NCBI GenBank assembly: GCA_911728455.2
Contig: OU452225.1
Coordinates: 13,986,731-14,050,730, forward strand
Origin: Marthasterias glacialis
Taxonomy: Eukaryota > Echinodermata > Asteroidea > Forcipulatida > Asteriidae
DNA: 64,000 nt
Reading direction: 5' to 3'
Under the pieces are notes generated by a model. It saw nothing but the letters and a program-made list of their open reading frames with translations, was not told the origin of the DNA and did not search any database. The position numbers and the translations under genes are program-made. Positions 32,888 through 44,660 of this stretch are shown in pieces; the first letter of the stretch is position 1, and every line of letters starts with the position of its first letter.

Positions 32888-33165
32888 ATCAATATTCAAT
32901 ATTTGGTGACTTGGGGGTACAAGTCGTGAATATTGGCGTCAATTTTGGCGTCAATATTTGCGACTTGGGGGTACAAATCGTGAATACTGGCGTCAATTTT
33001 GGCGTCAATATTTGCAACATGGGGCTTAGTCGTGAGTATTGACGTCAATATTTGCGACTTGGGGCTGAGTCGAGAATATTGGCGTCAATATTGACATCAA
33101 TATTTGCGACTAGAGGTACAAATCGTGAATATTGACGCCAATATTGGCGTCAATATATATCTGCG
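32888..33165. repeat. Degenerate tandem array rich in TTGGCGTCAATA palindromes
   Basis: About five units of roughly 50-65 bp, each with GTGAATATTGGCGTCAATTT, AATATTTGCGACTTGGGG and, in places, the full palindrome TATTGACGTCAATA, whose core TGACGTCA is the CRE consensus. Confidence 0.75.
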
Positions 33166-33269
33166 ATGTCCCTTTAAAGCCACCATAATTATGTAAACGA
33201 AACGGTGAAAATAACAAGGGAATAAAGGAGTGGCGACGAGGTCTTACCCGGTCGTTAAAAACCGTCTGT

Positions 33270-33660
33270 GTCGCTTCCCTGTGTTATACAGAGGACTGAG
33301 CCGAACGCGAGGGCCTTTATCGCAAGGCCGCGACACTGTGATTTAAACGTCCGATTAAGGCCGAGTTACCACTCTTCTATTCCCATAAATGCCCTTTTAT
33401 TGTTACGACATAAAATTACGAATAAATATCATAGAACGACGCAACAAACCTTGCTCGCTTTGCAATGATTTTTGCGGTAGCGTACGTTAGAAAGGAGCCC
33501 GTCTTTGCACTACGGGTCTTTTTCGCGCCTCTTCGTATACGTTTTCTAGTGTTAGAGTATCAAAGCAGGAAACCAGACTAAAATAACCGCTCCAGCCGTC
33601 GTTGTCAGCCGTTATGCCTGTCTCAGGGTATTTATAAATATCGGTTTGAACCCTTCTTTT
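33270..33660 (+). repeat. Dispersed repeat J copy 1
   Basis: AACCTTGCTCGC, TTTCGCGCCTCTTCGTATAC, CTAGTGTTAGAGTATC and GAAACCAGACTAAAATAAC recur in inverted orientation at 46000-46270. Confidence 0.6.
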
Positions 33661-34199
33661 GATTGAACTTATTCACCGTTCAGCACGGACCAGGATGCAG
33701 GCCAGCATTTTGTTACACCAGTTCATAAATTATGCCCAACGCATTATAATTTTGATCATTCATGCGCGCATAATAGACTTTGCTTCATCGGTGTAATGCT
33801 CTGTTTAACAGCATAAAAAGACCGTCGTTTTTCATTATGCGGCAAGCCGTACATTTCCTTATCCCGTGGTTGCATGTATAGAAGGTACATTGGGTTTAAT
33901 AGCAATCGAGTGCCACGACTGCCAATAATCTTACACTTTTGGATTATATTTGTCTGCCATGATAACACTTAGAAGGTGAGTTGATCACTGAGAAAACCAT
34001 ATTTATTTTTTGTCAATAGAGCAGTGAGTATTTATGTGTACGGCAGTTCAATGCAACCTTCGGGAAACCGTTTATAATCAGGTCAGACAAGGACCTTGCA
34101 TTTCTGGTGTATGTAGACGCCATCTTTTTTTGTCAGGTTTACTACACAAACATAAACGGAGCGATGCAATCAACAGAAACGTGGGACAACAATTATTAC

Positions 34200-34425
34200 A
34201 GAGTCTTCGAAAAATTACTCTCTGAATGTAAAAGAGTGAAAAAACACTCGTTTTTTCTGCCGCCACGACACTCTTGCAAAGAGCCATAAGGGCAGACGAC
34301 TCTTTTTATATTGAAAGACGCGTATTTTCAACTTGAATCAGAGTGAAGTTCGCTCCAGTTTCGCTCAGAAAGGGATTCACAATGAGTTTCACTCTCAAGA
34401 GAGCCAAACTGACACCACTCGGTCG
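34200..34425 (+). repeat. Dispersed repeat K copy 1
   Basis: About 200 bp shared with 47665-47860: GTAAAAGAGTGAAAA, CACTCTTGCAAA, TTCAACTTGAATCAGAGTGA, AGTTCGCTCCA and GAGTTTCACTCT. Copies are in the same orientation. Inner GAGTGAA/TTCACTC pairs allow folding. Confidence 0.65.
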
Positions 34426-34629
34426 AGAGAGTGAAATGTTCACTCTTTTACATCTGCAGAGTATCTTCACAGATGACGGTTCCGAACTACATACTTTTCG
34501 CTGCGATCATCACTGTTTTGTGGGAAATTCTTTTCAATCCTCGATACATGGCAATTTTTCTGGTTTGTTTCCTTCCTTAAAACAGTGCAGCCATCCCAAT
34601 GAGGAATGGGGATATAACGCACTGTGAAA

Positions 34630-34885
34630 CAATAATTATAAGTGTCTTGCTAAAAGACACAAGTGTCACGACCGGGACGCAATTCAAAATTCTGCAGTTC
34701 AAAATTCCCACACTCAAAAAGGATTCTCTTTTGTGGAATCGATTTCAAAAAGAAAAGAAAAAACAACAACATTGAAAGTCATCAGGACAGTGGCAACTTC
34801 AGACTGCAGAAAAACGGGACTCAAACCCAGACTCTAGTGACTCTAGATGCACTAAACTGCTCGGACAAGGCACACTCCTTACAGA
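34630..34885 (-). mobile_element. tRNA-Leu-like SINE, family C copy 5 (interrupted)
   Basis: GTGTCTTGCTAAAAGACACA and GTGTCACGACCGGGACGCAA match the body and B-box side. The pattern resumes at about 34806 with AACGGGACTCAAACCCAGAC and CTAAACTGCTCGGACAAGG. About 110 bp of unrelated sequence separates the halves. Confidence 0.5.
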
Positions 34886-35026
34886 GAAAAATATTTCCAA
34901 TGGATTGTGGAATTGACCAGAAATATAAAAAATAAACTTTGACAATAAATCTGCAAGTTTAAATGTTTTTTCCCCTAATCAATATACCTTTAAAGGTGCT
35001 ATCTCATTAATTTCATTGAAGAGCTC

Positions 35027-35259
35027 GCTGCACGGCGTGGTCACCTTTGACCCACTCAAAACTAATTATAAATGAGACCGGAACGCTGCATGGCGTGGTC
35101 ACCTTTGACCCACTCAAAACTAATTATAAATGAGTCCGGAACGCTGCATGGCGTCGTCACCTTTGACCCACTCAAAACTAATTATAAATGAGTCCGGAAC
35201 GCTGCATGGCGTCGTCACCTTTGACCCACTCAAAACTAATTATAAATGAGACCGGAACT
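35027..35259. repeat. 58-bp tandem repeat, four copies
   Basis: Unit containing GGCGTGGTCACCTTTGACCC, ACTCAAAACTAATTATAAAT and GAGACCGGAACGCTGCAT, with one or two substitutions between copies. Confidence 0.9.
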
Positions 35260-35429
35260 ACTAAAACCCTCCGTAGTCCTTCAATGCTGTTTTAAACCCT
35301 GCATTAATGTGCGATAAGCACTGTATACTCAGTGCTTTCACTGAATCCTGCGGGTAAAAAATCCACAGGCACACTACTCTGTGTGAGTCGAACCAACGAT
35401 CCCCGCCACTCTAGAGCGTTTTTTTTGTC

Positions 35430-35880
35430 TTGTTCCCAGACCCAATCATCTCCGACTATTCTCGATTTTAGGGTCCAGTCTTACCCAATGTCACGTGACC
35501 AAAATGAAGGAATTTCTCCATTGTATCCGAAGATATCAGAAATGTTCCGAACTGCCGTTAAAAATTCAGATAGTGTCGTAGAGGGTCAGACAATGCTTTT
35601 TTTTCTTCGTTTAAAAAGAACAATTTTTTTAAAGTTCACGCTTAAGTCGAAGCACTTTATACTGTTCAAATTGCTTCAACTTTTAACTAACACGACTAAA
35701 AAAACTCACCTACATCTAAAATTGATTATAGACCTTCTTTTGCAACGTCACAGCACGAGGTTTTGCAAACCAAGATGGAGAAACTACGGAGAGCTATCAA
35801 TGCAAAGCAAGAACAGATAATCACAGTTTGCAAAAATGTAACAAAAATATTCAATTTTTTTTAAAAATTTGTTGGACACA
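35430..35880 (+). repeat. Dispersed repeat L copy 1
   Basis: CCCAGACCCAATCATCTCC, GATTTTAGGGTCCAG and TGTCACGTGACC match 36570-36700. The right part (TTTTGCAACGTCACAGC, AACCAAGATGGAGAAACTA, ATCAATGCAAAGCAA) matches 47038-47175. Confidence 0.6.
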
Positions 35881-36569
35881 AACTAAACAATAAAGGGATG
35901 TATTTTCTTCAACCCCGATGAATTGTTTATACACCTATCAAATTAATAGATTTGGTACTGCACCATTCAAACCAACCATCTTTAGCATTATTTGTTTTCA
36001 GGGCCTAACGTTTGGATGTGGCCAATTGTGGGCCAATGAGTTTTATTCCTTTGGCCTCTGTTAGAGGGCGCCCTTGTCTGATGGCATCGCGGGCATTAGA
36101 GGCATTTCAATTCAAGTGCAGGAATATTTTGACGTCATCTTGTCAATATGAATGCTCGTCTGCTTTGACTGAGACATAATATGGCCCGTTCCTTCTTCTT
36201 GCCCCTTAGTCGGCGTGGGACTAAAGCACAGTTTTTCCGTTGCCAATTTTTTTCTTCCGTCTACGGCTTTATCACTTTATCAATTATTCAAATAGTTCCA
36301 ACAATGTTGATTAAGATTATATCAGTTATGTTTATTTTACTAAAACCTTCAGATCTGCAGAAAGTTTCTGAATGCCCATGACCTGGTTGAGTGATCGTCA
36401 GTAAAAAGGTGAGTTATGGCAAAACAAAAGTCGCGGAAAATAGGGATACCGCGACAATTGGAGAAAATAAGTCCACTTGCATCATAAGCTTGCACGCACA
36501 AAACCATTTCGGGCCAATACACTTGTCTGGTATACGCTTTGATTTTTTGGTAAGTTTAAAATTAGTCTA

Positions 36570-36960
36570 ATTCCCAGACCCAAACATCTCCAATTATTCT
36601 CTGTCGATTTTAGGGTCCGGTATTACCCAAGGGTCACGTGACAAAAAAAGGAGTAATTCCACCTTTTCCGACAATATCCACAGTTTTTCGAACTTCTTGT
36701 CATCAACAGTGTGTAGAACTTTCTTTTGTTGGTAAACTAAAACCATTCAATCTCGTAAATAGACGTTGTGACCAAATTCAAAATTTTGCAAACTATTTAA
36801 GGAAAACACATCCCATTATTTTTTCCCCAACAAATTCAACACTATTTTCGAATATTTGTGTAACATCTTTACAAACTGCGATTATCCCAGGCTTTTTGAA
36901 AGTAAACAAGGCACGTCATCAGCACTTCGTTTTTTATCCAATGACATCGTCCACCGTTGG
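36570..36960 (+). repeat. Dispersed repeat L copy 2
   Basis: CCCAGACCCAAACATCTCC, GATTTTAGGGTCCGG, GGGTCACGTGAC and TTCCGACAATATCCACAG parallel the copy at 35430, in the same orientation. It lies upstream of the fucosyltransferase gene. Confidence 0.55.
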
Positions 36961-37537
36961 TGGCAAGTAATCAATATAATAATTATAAACATGTTAAGTC
37001 ATCATTCAGGGTGATGTCTGACCTGAGATTTTAACAAGAGTCGTCAAGGAATCTTTGATCAGGAAATCAGACTAGTTGAACATTTTTACGGTTGTGAAAA
37101 AAAAAACCATCCGAACATTAATTTTCTAGGCTTTGTTTACAAAACAATAAACGTTGTAAAAGCAGCGCTTTAATAATTTACCCCCTTTTCCACCACTGGA
37201 TCGATTTGTCTCGTCCGACTGTTGTGCACCGCTACTATAAACACTGAAACTTCATCCAGCCCGAGAAGCGACTCGCTGGACCTTTCCCCCTCCCAACTTT
37301 CAAAAGTGTTTTGCCGCCGCTGCACTAGTCTCGCGGTTTTTTTTAAGCGTTTGGAGGTTTAATGCATGATCTCGTTTCCTTCAAACGTTGAAACAACGCA
37401 CGTGGGAGGCCAAAGTTCCTTGAAAAGTTTGAACAAGTGCAAGAGACTTGCATGGTCAGGGAAAGCTCGATGAGTTTACCTTTAACAACACAAACTCAAT
37501 ACGTTAATTATTGGTGTTCTTTTCCCCCCCCAAAGTC

Positions 37538-38812
37538 ATGAGGCTACCAAGGAAGTGTCATCTGTGGATATTGGTTATGCTGGTCTTATTGGGTGTTACT
37601 TACGAGTACATCGGGGAAGAAACGGTGTACAAACGCGTCAAGAGTCGCCTTGGATTGGTTTCATTCCCACCCAGCAGGCATACACATCCAAAGATCACAG
37701 GCAAGAAGCGAATAGCAATCTACATGCCCGATACGCGCGAATTTAGATCGTGGAGGGAGTACGGTGACTTGGTAAACAGGTACAAGCGTGCCCTGAAGCG
37801 AAAGGTCCGCGATCCGCTCACCAAGCTACCCTTCATCACCGTCCACTGTCCACTGCAGAACTGCACTATTGATGTCATCACAACGATTGAAACATTGCAG
37901 TTGGAAACCTGTGACGCCATCATTGTCAACTTGGACAAACTTCGCAATGTAGCTTCCCATCAGAGACCAGCCATAAAGGCACTCAGCAACAAAACCAAGT
38001 GGTTTATGTTTGCCATCGAAGCCGCCGATCGGTACCAATATTGGAACCACGATTTTAAAGACACCATGTTCCAGTACTCAATAACATACCACTCCGAATC
38101 CACGGTTACCTACCCATACGGCCGCTACACACCCAGCCATCCCATGGATTTCAAGCCGCGTAATTGGGCGGCTGGGAAGACGCGGCTCGTGGCGTGGATG
38201 GCCAGCAACTGTGGGTCATTTTCCTGGCCACGCACAGAATGGGTAAGGAAACTACAAACGATAATATCAGTCGACATGTACGGCAAGTGCGGTAACCTAA
38301 CCTGTGGGAAGTACGACGGAAGCAAGCCGGCATACAAAAACTCCCCTTGCAGGCAAGTACTACTAAAATACAAGTTTTACCTTTCACTGGAAAATGCCGA
38401 ATGTGACGAGTATTTGACGGAGAAGTTTTGGGAAAATGCCATTCTCAGCGAGGCAGTGCCGATCGTCTACGGTGGCCGCAAGGAGGCATACATGCGAGTA
38501 GCTCCTCCTAACTCATTTATACATATATCAGACTTCCAATCTACACAGAAATTGGCCGAATATATCAAATACTTGGACGCAAATGACGAGGAATACAACA
38601 AGTATTTCGCTTGGAGGTACGTAGGAAGAGTCGAACAGTTGTACCCGCCATTAAATATCAGCAATTTTATGTGTAGAATGGTACCCGTGCTAGACAGAGA
38701 AGAATCAGCCATCCCATTTAAAACAGTAGCAGAGACAGACCTTTATAGAAGTTGTTCGCATACCCCTTTGGGCTCTGTCCTGCCCTTGTCAAAATGGAAA
38801 CCGCGAAAGTGA
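37538..38812 (+). CDS. Alpha-1,3-fucosyltransferase (GT10), intronless
   Basis: 424 aa. It should transfer fucose from GDP-fucose to GlcNAc of glycans in the Golgi. The first ATG (37538) is followed by a type II signal anchor (about residues 8-25) and a short stem. The diagnostic GT10 donor-site motif is at 279-313 (KFYLSLENAECDEYLTEKFW then VPIVYGG). Upstream are the family blocks YSITYHSES and YPYGRY (180-197) and LVAWMASNCGSFSWPR (217-232). N-x-S/T sites occur at 108, 151, 253 and 373. The length fits a complete invertebrate FucT. The gene has no introns in this window, unlike its neighbours, so it could be a retrocopy or belong to the intronless FUT group; the open, well conserved frame argues against a pseudogene. 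Which acceptor (Lewis/core type) cannot be read from sequence. Confidence 0.93.
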   Translation: MRLPRKCHLWILVMLVLLGVTYEYIGEETVYKRVKSRLGLVSFPPSRHTHPKITGKKRIAIYMPDTREFRSWREYGDLVNRYKRALKRKVRDPLTKLPFITVHCPLQNCTIDVITTIETLQLETCDAIIVNLDKLRNVASHQRPAIKALSNKTKWFMFAIEAADRYQYWNHDFKDTMFQYSITYHSESTVTYPYGRYTPSHPMDFKPRNWAAGKTRLVAWMASNCGSFSWPRTEWVRKLQTIISVDMYGKCGNLTCGKYDGSKPAYKNSPCRQVLLKYKFYLSLENAECDEYLTEKFWENAILSEAVPIVYGGRKEAYMRVAPPNSFIHISDFQSTQKLAEYIKYLDANDEEYNKYFAWRYVGRVEQLYPPLNISNFMCRMVPVLDREESAIPFKTVAETDLYRSCSHTPLGSVLPLSKWKPRK

Positions 38813-38995
38813 ATTGTCACAATAACTCCAGCCCGGGCTTGATTTTCCCATCATTTATTACATAGTGGATAATTGAGTTGTAACTGCTACTATAAATTTG
38901 TTTTAAAATCAGTCTTGAATAATTCTCTTACAATATTATAGCCTATACTTGGAATAGATTGATTTGATATTTCAACTTTTAAACTAGATACTTAG

Positions 38996-39352
38996 AGCCC
39001 GAGCTCAACATTGGTAAACTGACTGTAAATGCTTCCATTCTTTGCACAAATCAAGATTTGTGTACTAAAACCAACCTATGAAAAATAATGTCAGCACATT
39101 TCGTCGTTTCATTTGCAAGAAAACGGTAAAAATGCATTCAGCATTTTTGTACGCATTAGGCAGAGTTTTTGTCTCACTAAGATGAAAACTAATTTTGGAT
39201 CTTATTTCATTTATTCTTTAAAAATATTGAGACTTCAGACAGAAATATTTCTAGGAATGTTTTCTGCCATCATTATCTTTATACCATGTAAGGTATATGT
39301 AAATCTGTGAACATTTATGTTTTTCTTCTTACCAATGTTGAGCTAGGGCTTT
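38996..39352 (-). mobile_element. Foldback element M copy 1
   Basis: Starts GAGCCCGAGCTCAACATTGG and ends CAATGTTGAGCTAGGGCTTT, inverted ends. The interior (TGCAAGAAAACGGTAAAAATG, split here as TGCAAGAAAACGG and TAAAAATG) is the reverse complement of 45376-45742 and 62868-63234. Confidence 0.65.
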
Positions 39353-39595
39353 AATATTAGGCCTGTTATTACTTTTCCTTTTTGCAGATTTCCTTTACAA
39401 TTTTTCAGTCATACTTTTCCACATTGCAAATTGGTGCTCTTGGTACATGTACATAGCTAAACAAACATCAAATTGTAACAGACCATTGGAAAGCTTACAA
39501 AATACCAAAATGTGTGATTAATTTAGCATGAGGTTAAGCTACACGTATTCATGTAACGCGTATACATGTGATAACGCATTAAGCTAATAGATATA

Positions 39596-40083
39596 TTTAT
39601 AACACCTCTTCCTTTGATTCTATCTGTTGGTTGGCCGAACGTGCGTCACGTGGTGTTGTGTATTTTTACTATCACACTGCACACCGACCAAAAGAACTAT
39701 TAAATGGTACTATCCAACGACAACCTCGAACCCGGTGAAACGATCAAATAATACGTGCATTTGAAATACGGTATGAGAACGAAGGCAGTGTGGTACCCAC
39801 TCTTTCTTTTTGTCAAGATTCCCTGTCAGATTTTATACAGTTGTTCGAAGACTGACATACGCACAGTTGTTTAACGAATACTACCACAAAATGGATGAAA
39901 TTGAGGTGTTATAAAACAAATATTGACTGCTTTATCTCGTGGCGTAGTAAAACTAGTCACTCTCGGTGATCCCCGGAGCCGCCTATCTTCCCTCGGCTCC
40001 GCCTCGGGAAGATAGTCTGCTCCGGGGATCACCTCGAGTGACTAGTTTTACTACGCCACTTGAAGCAGTCAATATTTGTATAC
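39596..40083. mobile_element. Foldback element E copy 2 (two-armed)
   Basis: The first 394 bp match 5925-6318. The right part 39993-40083 is the reverse complement of 39900-39990 (GATCCCCGGAG, GACTAGTTTTACTACGCCA, GCAGTCAATATTTGTA), making a long hairpin with about 90-bp arms. Confidence 0.8.
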
Positions 40084-40088
40084 TATGA

Positions 40089-40451
40089 TTAAGCTCGGTT
40101 CATACTTCACGCGAAAGCAAAATTACACCGATCCATTAAGCCCCACCCCTAAACAAACTGACCAATTACATCATCATTGTACACGTGGGAAGCACATTGT
40201 GCGTTCGATGCCACACTGCACGACATAAACGCGCGCGCTATAAGTACGCGCACGCATATTTACAGTTTTCAATAGTTTTTTTATCGTGTCGAACTTTTGT
40301 CGGACTTTCGGTGGCATACCCAAGGCTGTGATTGGTCAACACGTTAGGGGGCGGGGCTTAATGGATCGGTCTATTGTGACGCAAGAAAATTCGCTTCGCC
40401 TTCGCTTTCGCGTGAAGTATGAACCGGGCTTTAGGTATGAACCGTGCTTAA
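40089..40451. mobile_element. TIR element, about 60-bp arms
   Basis: TTAAGCTCGGTTCATACTTC with ACGCGAAAGC at the left, GCTTTCGCGTGAAGTATGAA with CCGTGCTTAA at the right. AATGGATCGGTCTATT and its inverse TACACCGATCCATT are also paired, next to GGGGCGGGGCTT. Confidence 0.7.
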
Positions 40452-41398
40452 GTTTCCTTTTCTGTTTCTGAACAATCTACAAGGAGACCTCTAGGGTACA
40501 TCACCGCAGATTGCCCATGCGTTGGCTAGACCATATACGTGTAGGACACCATGTCAAGTTATTTCCTGTTCGGTATAAGTTATTGCCGAACGTACGCGTC
40601 ACACAAGGCGTTACGCAAAAATGTGTTGCATAACCTCTCTTAATAAGAACTGAATAGGCCTAACCAATATTATCGAAAATTATTATTTTTTTGACATTGG
40701 AACCTGCATTAATTAAGCTATTCAAAAACACACCTGTTATACACATATACTTTATCAATTAATTACAACGTATGTTTAGCTGCTGATCAGGGTAAGAACG
40801 TGTTACCTCCGTGAGCATGCACTGCATGCCTTACTGCAGTATGTACAAACAGGCAAGATTTTAGAACAAGCGCGTGTTTCCCTTCACAGACTGATTTGAA
40901 TCAAATCATTTTCTTCTGAAATAGGATTTCATCCAGTGCCTTAATCGATATTCATAGTTTACTTTCCTTCGGTCTTATTGGGAAGGGGAATTCAAATGGG
41001 CTGGACGGGGTAGGTACAATGGTTCTGAGCGGGGGTGGGGGTGGGGTGGGGGGCTCAGCAACCACTGGTTACGCCACTGTACATTATCTTCTCGGTTGAA
41101 CAATCTGGTGGAAGTTTACTTGAACCAATCTATACAGCTGCCTTTCTTGTTCAAAGTTATAATGCAATTTTCATTTTATTCTCGTATAAATTGTGATTTC
41201 AAAGCAATGGCAAGCTCTAAAGAGGATTTTTTTATATTTTTTATTATTATCTTTTTTAGTATCCCCAATGTTTCAATAATGTTTTCAATGTTTTCTTTTT
41301 CAGCCTCAAAGATCTCCTGAAAACTAGCTTGTAACAATGTGATCAATTTGGTTGATAGTATTTAATGAAACCAACGTAAAATTACGGATTATCGTCCG

Positions 41399-41885
41399 TA
41401 GACTGGTTCCCGGTCCCTACATCGTTCTCTTCTGTCTGTTTATAGGGACCGGTAGCTACTACCGATATGGCGCTTTTGATAGGCCCTCGATTGCGCGGGA
41501 GCACTAATAATTTTCTAGTTTTAGAGATGACGTTGGCTACGCTCGTGACGTGTTCATGTTGTTGTTTGACGCTAGCACACGTGTGCTTCGTAACCCTTCA
41601 CCCGGACATATTATAGTGAACCAACCTTCAACATCAAAATTCAAGCTAACTTTAGAAGAACATACTAGCGTAATTTCTACCTCCGTGGTCTGCACGATTG
41701 GAGATTCTGTGTCCATCACGTTTTGTGTAAGGCCGCATTGCATTATGGGATTACGTAGACATGGTCTAATTCTAATTAGCATTGACTGGCAGAAATCTGC
41801 CAGGTATATGCTAATTTTCATTTTCCGCTACCAGTCCCTATATTCAGTCAGAACGAAAACGATGAAGGGACCGGGAACCAGTCTA
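41399..41885. mobile_element. TIR element with TA target duplication
   Basis: About 60-bp inverted ends: TAGACTGGTTCCCGGTCCCT at the left, its reverse complement at 41866-41885, and inner TATAGGGACCGGTAGC / GCTACCAGTCCCTATA. The interior of about 370 bp has open frames on both strands without recognised protein similarity. Confidence 0.75.
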
Positions 41886-43672
41886 TATCATCGGTGGGTC
41901 ATATGGCAGAATCATTGTATTAAATAATAAATTGTTTTACTTTTCCAGTGTGAAGGCCATCCGTACTTTTCCCAACCAAGGTTGGAAAAATTCGCGACTG
42001 TGTCGTCGCAAAAAAAGGGTCTAAATTTGAATCTTTTCCGCCTGTGTGAAATTAGGTCCACATATTGACGGTTAACAGTATACAGTGCGCCACCAAGAGT
42101 TTGCCAAGGAGGGACAATTTTAGCAGTGCATTCTTATTGGGAAGTGGACCTTGTTCGCCAAGTAAATACCGGGTTAGTCAAACTACTAACACACGTGTAT
42201 TAATTGTATGAATTGGGCTTAAGTCTTCAAATTGCTTTCTTTCTAAGCACATTTCTCAGATTTCCGCATGTAATGGCATAATAGGGCTAGGATGTACTGC
42301 ATGCTTATACTGAGTGTCTACATTATTATACGTTCAAGTTTTTTACACACCTTTGTCCCGACACAATTCTGATGTTCCTAATCCTATCCTAATCCTAGTT
42401 TCTTCTTCTTCTGTATTTTCATTAATTTAATGGGTCCACCAGTTTGGACCCGAAGCTAAGGCTACTCTCCATTGTTAATTTATGACTTTTGTTCGTTTAC
42501 AAACTTTGTCTATTCGTGCCCTTAATTTGCTTATAAAATATTATTGTTATTAACAATCGGATACTGTATTTAGATGTGAGTATGGAATAAGCGTAACCCT
42601 GACCCTCACCCTAACCCCAAAGCGTGTAGATCACCAGGGCTTATGGGAACATATAGGGTTGTCGGAGCATATAGAAGTCCCCTTCAAGGTAACTCATATC
42701 TGGCGCACTATCATTGTAAATCTCTGAATTCTTGAAGACAAGAGGTTGTCATACCTGCCAACGAGGACCGTTTTATAACACGCATTCACATTACACACAT
42801 CACAGTTATTGTAAATTACCTCTTTATTTAGTTGTCATCGAACTCTTGACGTATTTCTTCGAACCTCGGCGCCTCTTGGCTGGACGACAGTCGTATGTAT
42901 TTCTGCAGAGAAATTATGTATAACATTTACACATTTTTCGATCCGGTATGATACATCATCAGTTTTCAGAAAGTTATACACCTAGATTTGAAGTAGTGGC
43001 AAAATAGCCATCCAGATGCATTACTCTCTGTAATAGACTCATGCATTGGAGTGTCTGTTAAAAGAAACCATCACTATTTTAGCATAACTTTTTTAAGATT
43101 AAAACACTGTGCCGGTCTCTCCCGTATTTGAACTTCCGGGAGTTTTGTGTGTGCAATATTCTTTTTCTTCAACAAGTACTTTAGTTTAACATAGTTCATG
43201 GCAATATAAATCATATTATATTATTGGGAAAGAAAAGTTTAGCGATGAATTTAATAGAAAAATAAATTAATTAACAAATCAACGAAGAAAACCTCACTTT
43301 CCGGTTACTTGTATAAACAATTAATAGTTTTGCCCAACTGTTCTTCGGGTTATCATTAAACGATCTGGTTTCAAAAAGAATAATGCCTTTTTCCGACTTG
43401 TTTTTGTGTTTTCGATAATGCACAGTTTATTGAGGCCGTTTTGCTTAGTTAAAGAAACCATTTGTAACAGCATTAAAATTAAGCTCAACAAATTATAGTC
43501 AAGATGGTTTCTATTTTGCACAAACACCAGTCTATCATCTGCAAATTGAGACCCTACTGTTATTAAACGGACATTTTGCCTCCAAATCTCCTAAATAAAA
43601 TTATTGTTTAGTTTCAGTCTAAAGGCTACGAAGCTGTGTTAGGGACATGCTGAATTTTATTTTCAATTTTCC

Positions 43673-44139
43673 CAACCCGTACGTACGCCTTTACTAACCC
43701 GTACGTACGCCTTACTAACCCGTACGTACGCCTTACTAACCCGTACGTACGCCTTATGTAACCCGTACGTACGCCTTACTAACCCGTACGTACGCCTTAC
43801 TAACCCGTACGTACGCCTTATGTAACACGTACGTACGCCTTACTCACAGGTATATGACTTACTAAGGTGTACGTACGAGTGAAATAAGGCGTACGGTTAC
43901 ATAAGTCATAGGTACGGGTAACATAAGTCGTACGTACGCCTTAGTAAGGCATACGTACGGGTTACATAGGTTGCAAGTTTGCCTCAGTAAGGCGTACGTA
44001 CGGGTTAGTAAGGCGTACGCACAGGTAGGTAAGGCGTACGTACAGGTTAATAAGGCATACGTATGCCTTAAAAAGGCGTACATACGGGTTACCTAAGGCG
44101 TACGTATGGGTTAGTAAGGCGTACGTATGGGTTAAGAAA
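43673..44139. repeat. Palindrome-centred 21-bp satellite with an orientation switch
   Basis: About eight units of ACCCGTACGTACGCCTTACTA (length 21-22; first 20 shared) at 43673-43846, then about nine units of the reverse complement at 43865-44139. Each unit has the palindrome GTACGTAC. The second block is more diverged. Confidence 0.85.
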
Positions 44140-44459
44140 ATACAAAAATAAAACTCATCATGTCCCTTATACAGCTTTGTAGAAGGCTTACTACTTATGA
44201 AGTTAGTACTAGAATAAATTTTCCTGTGAAATATGTCCCTCTGAAATGCTGTCATATTCTACAAAACAGTATCTGAAAACCTAAAGAATAAATAAATAAC
44301 AAACGCGGCAGCTGATTTGGGTTGTAACTATCGAGTCTAAGGACACTGCGTTTACATGCTGAAAAGTGTGCACGGTATTTCACTATTGCTCCTGACTCAG
44401 ACATCGGCTTGGGCCAAAATTTTCTGCACTGTGAGCTATACCAATCCTGTATATTGCTT

Positions 44460-44660
44460 TTAATAGTTGTTCGTGCAATAAAACACTAACAATTGTTGTA
44501 ATTAGTGAGTAGTGATTCATAAAACATATTTGACTCTCAGAAATACAACCAGCAGAACCACATTCTACATAGAAACACACGGTCTGCCATTTTGTGGAGT
44601 CAAAAACTTGGTTCTACAAAATGGCAGACAATGTTCTGCGTGTGTAGTTTTGAGCGTGTG
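44460..44660. repeat. Element H-related fragment with inverted CCATTTTGT arms
   Basis: Contains TAGTTGTTCGTGCAATAAAA, GTGAGTAGTGATT and CGGTCTGCCATTTTGTGGAG followed by CTACAAAATGGCAGAC, a pair that can fold. Similar blocks lie in the H elements at 20874 and 30083. Confidence 0.45.

Noticed and set aside
35332-35820. 162-codon plus frame
   Set aside because: Covers dispersed repeat L; composition and copies at 36570 and 47038 with broken frames argue against a gene.
41550-41927. 125-codon plus frame
   Set aside because: Runs across a TIR element and out of its end; no family similarity.
42595-42626. Interstitial telomere repeat (CCCTAA-like)
   Set aside because: Only about four degenerate units; chance is sufficient.
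43673-44139. CRISPR-like array
   Set aside because: Units are contiguous without spacers and reverse orientation; it is a satellite in a eukaryotic genome.
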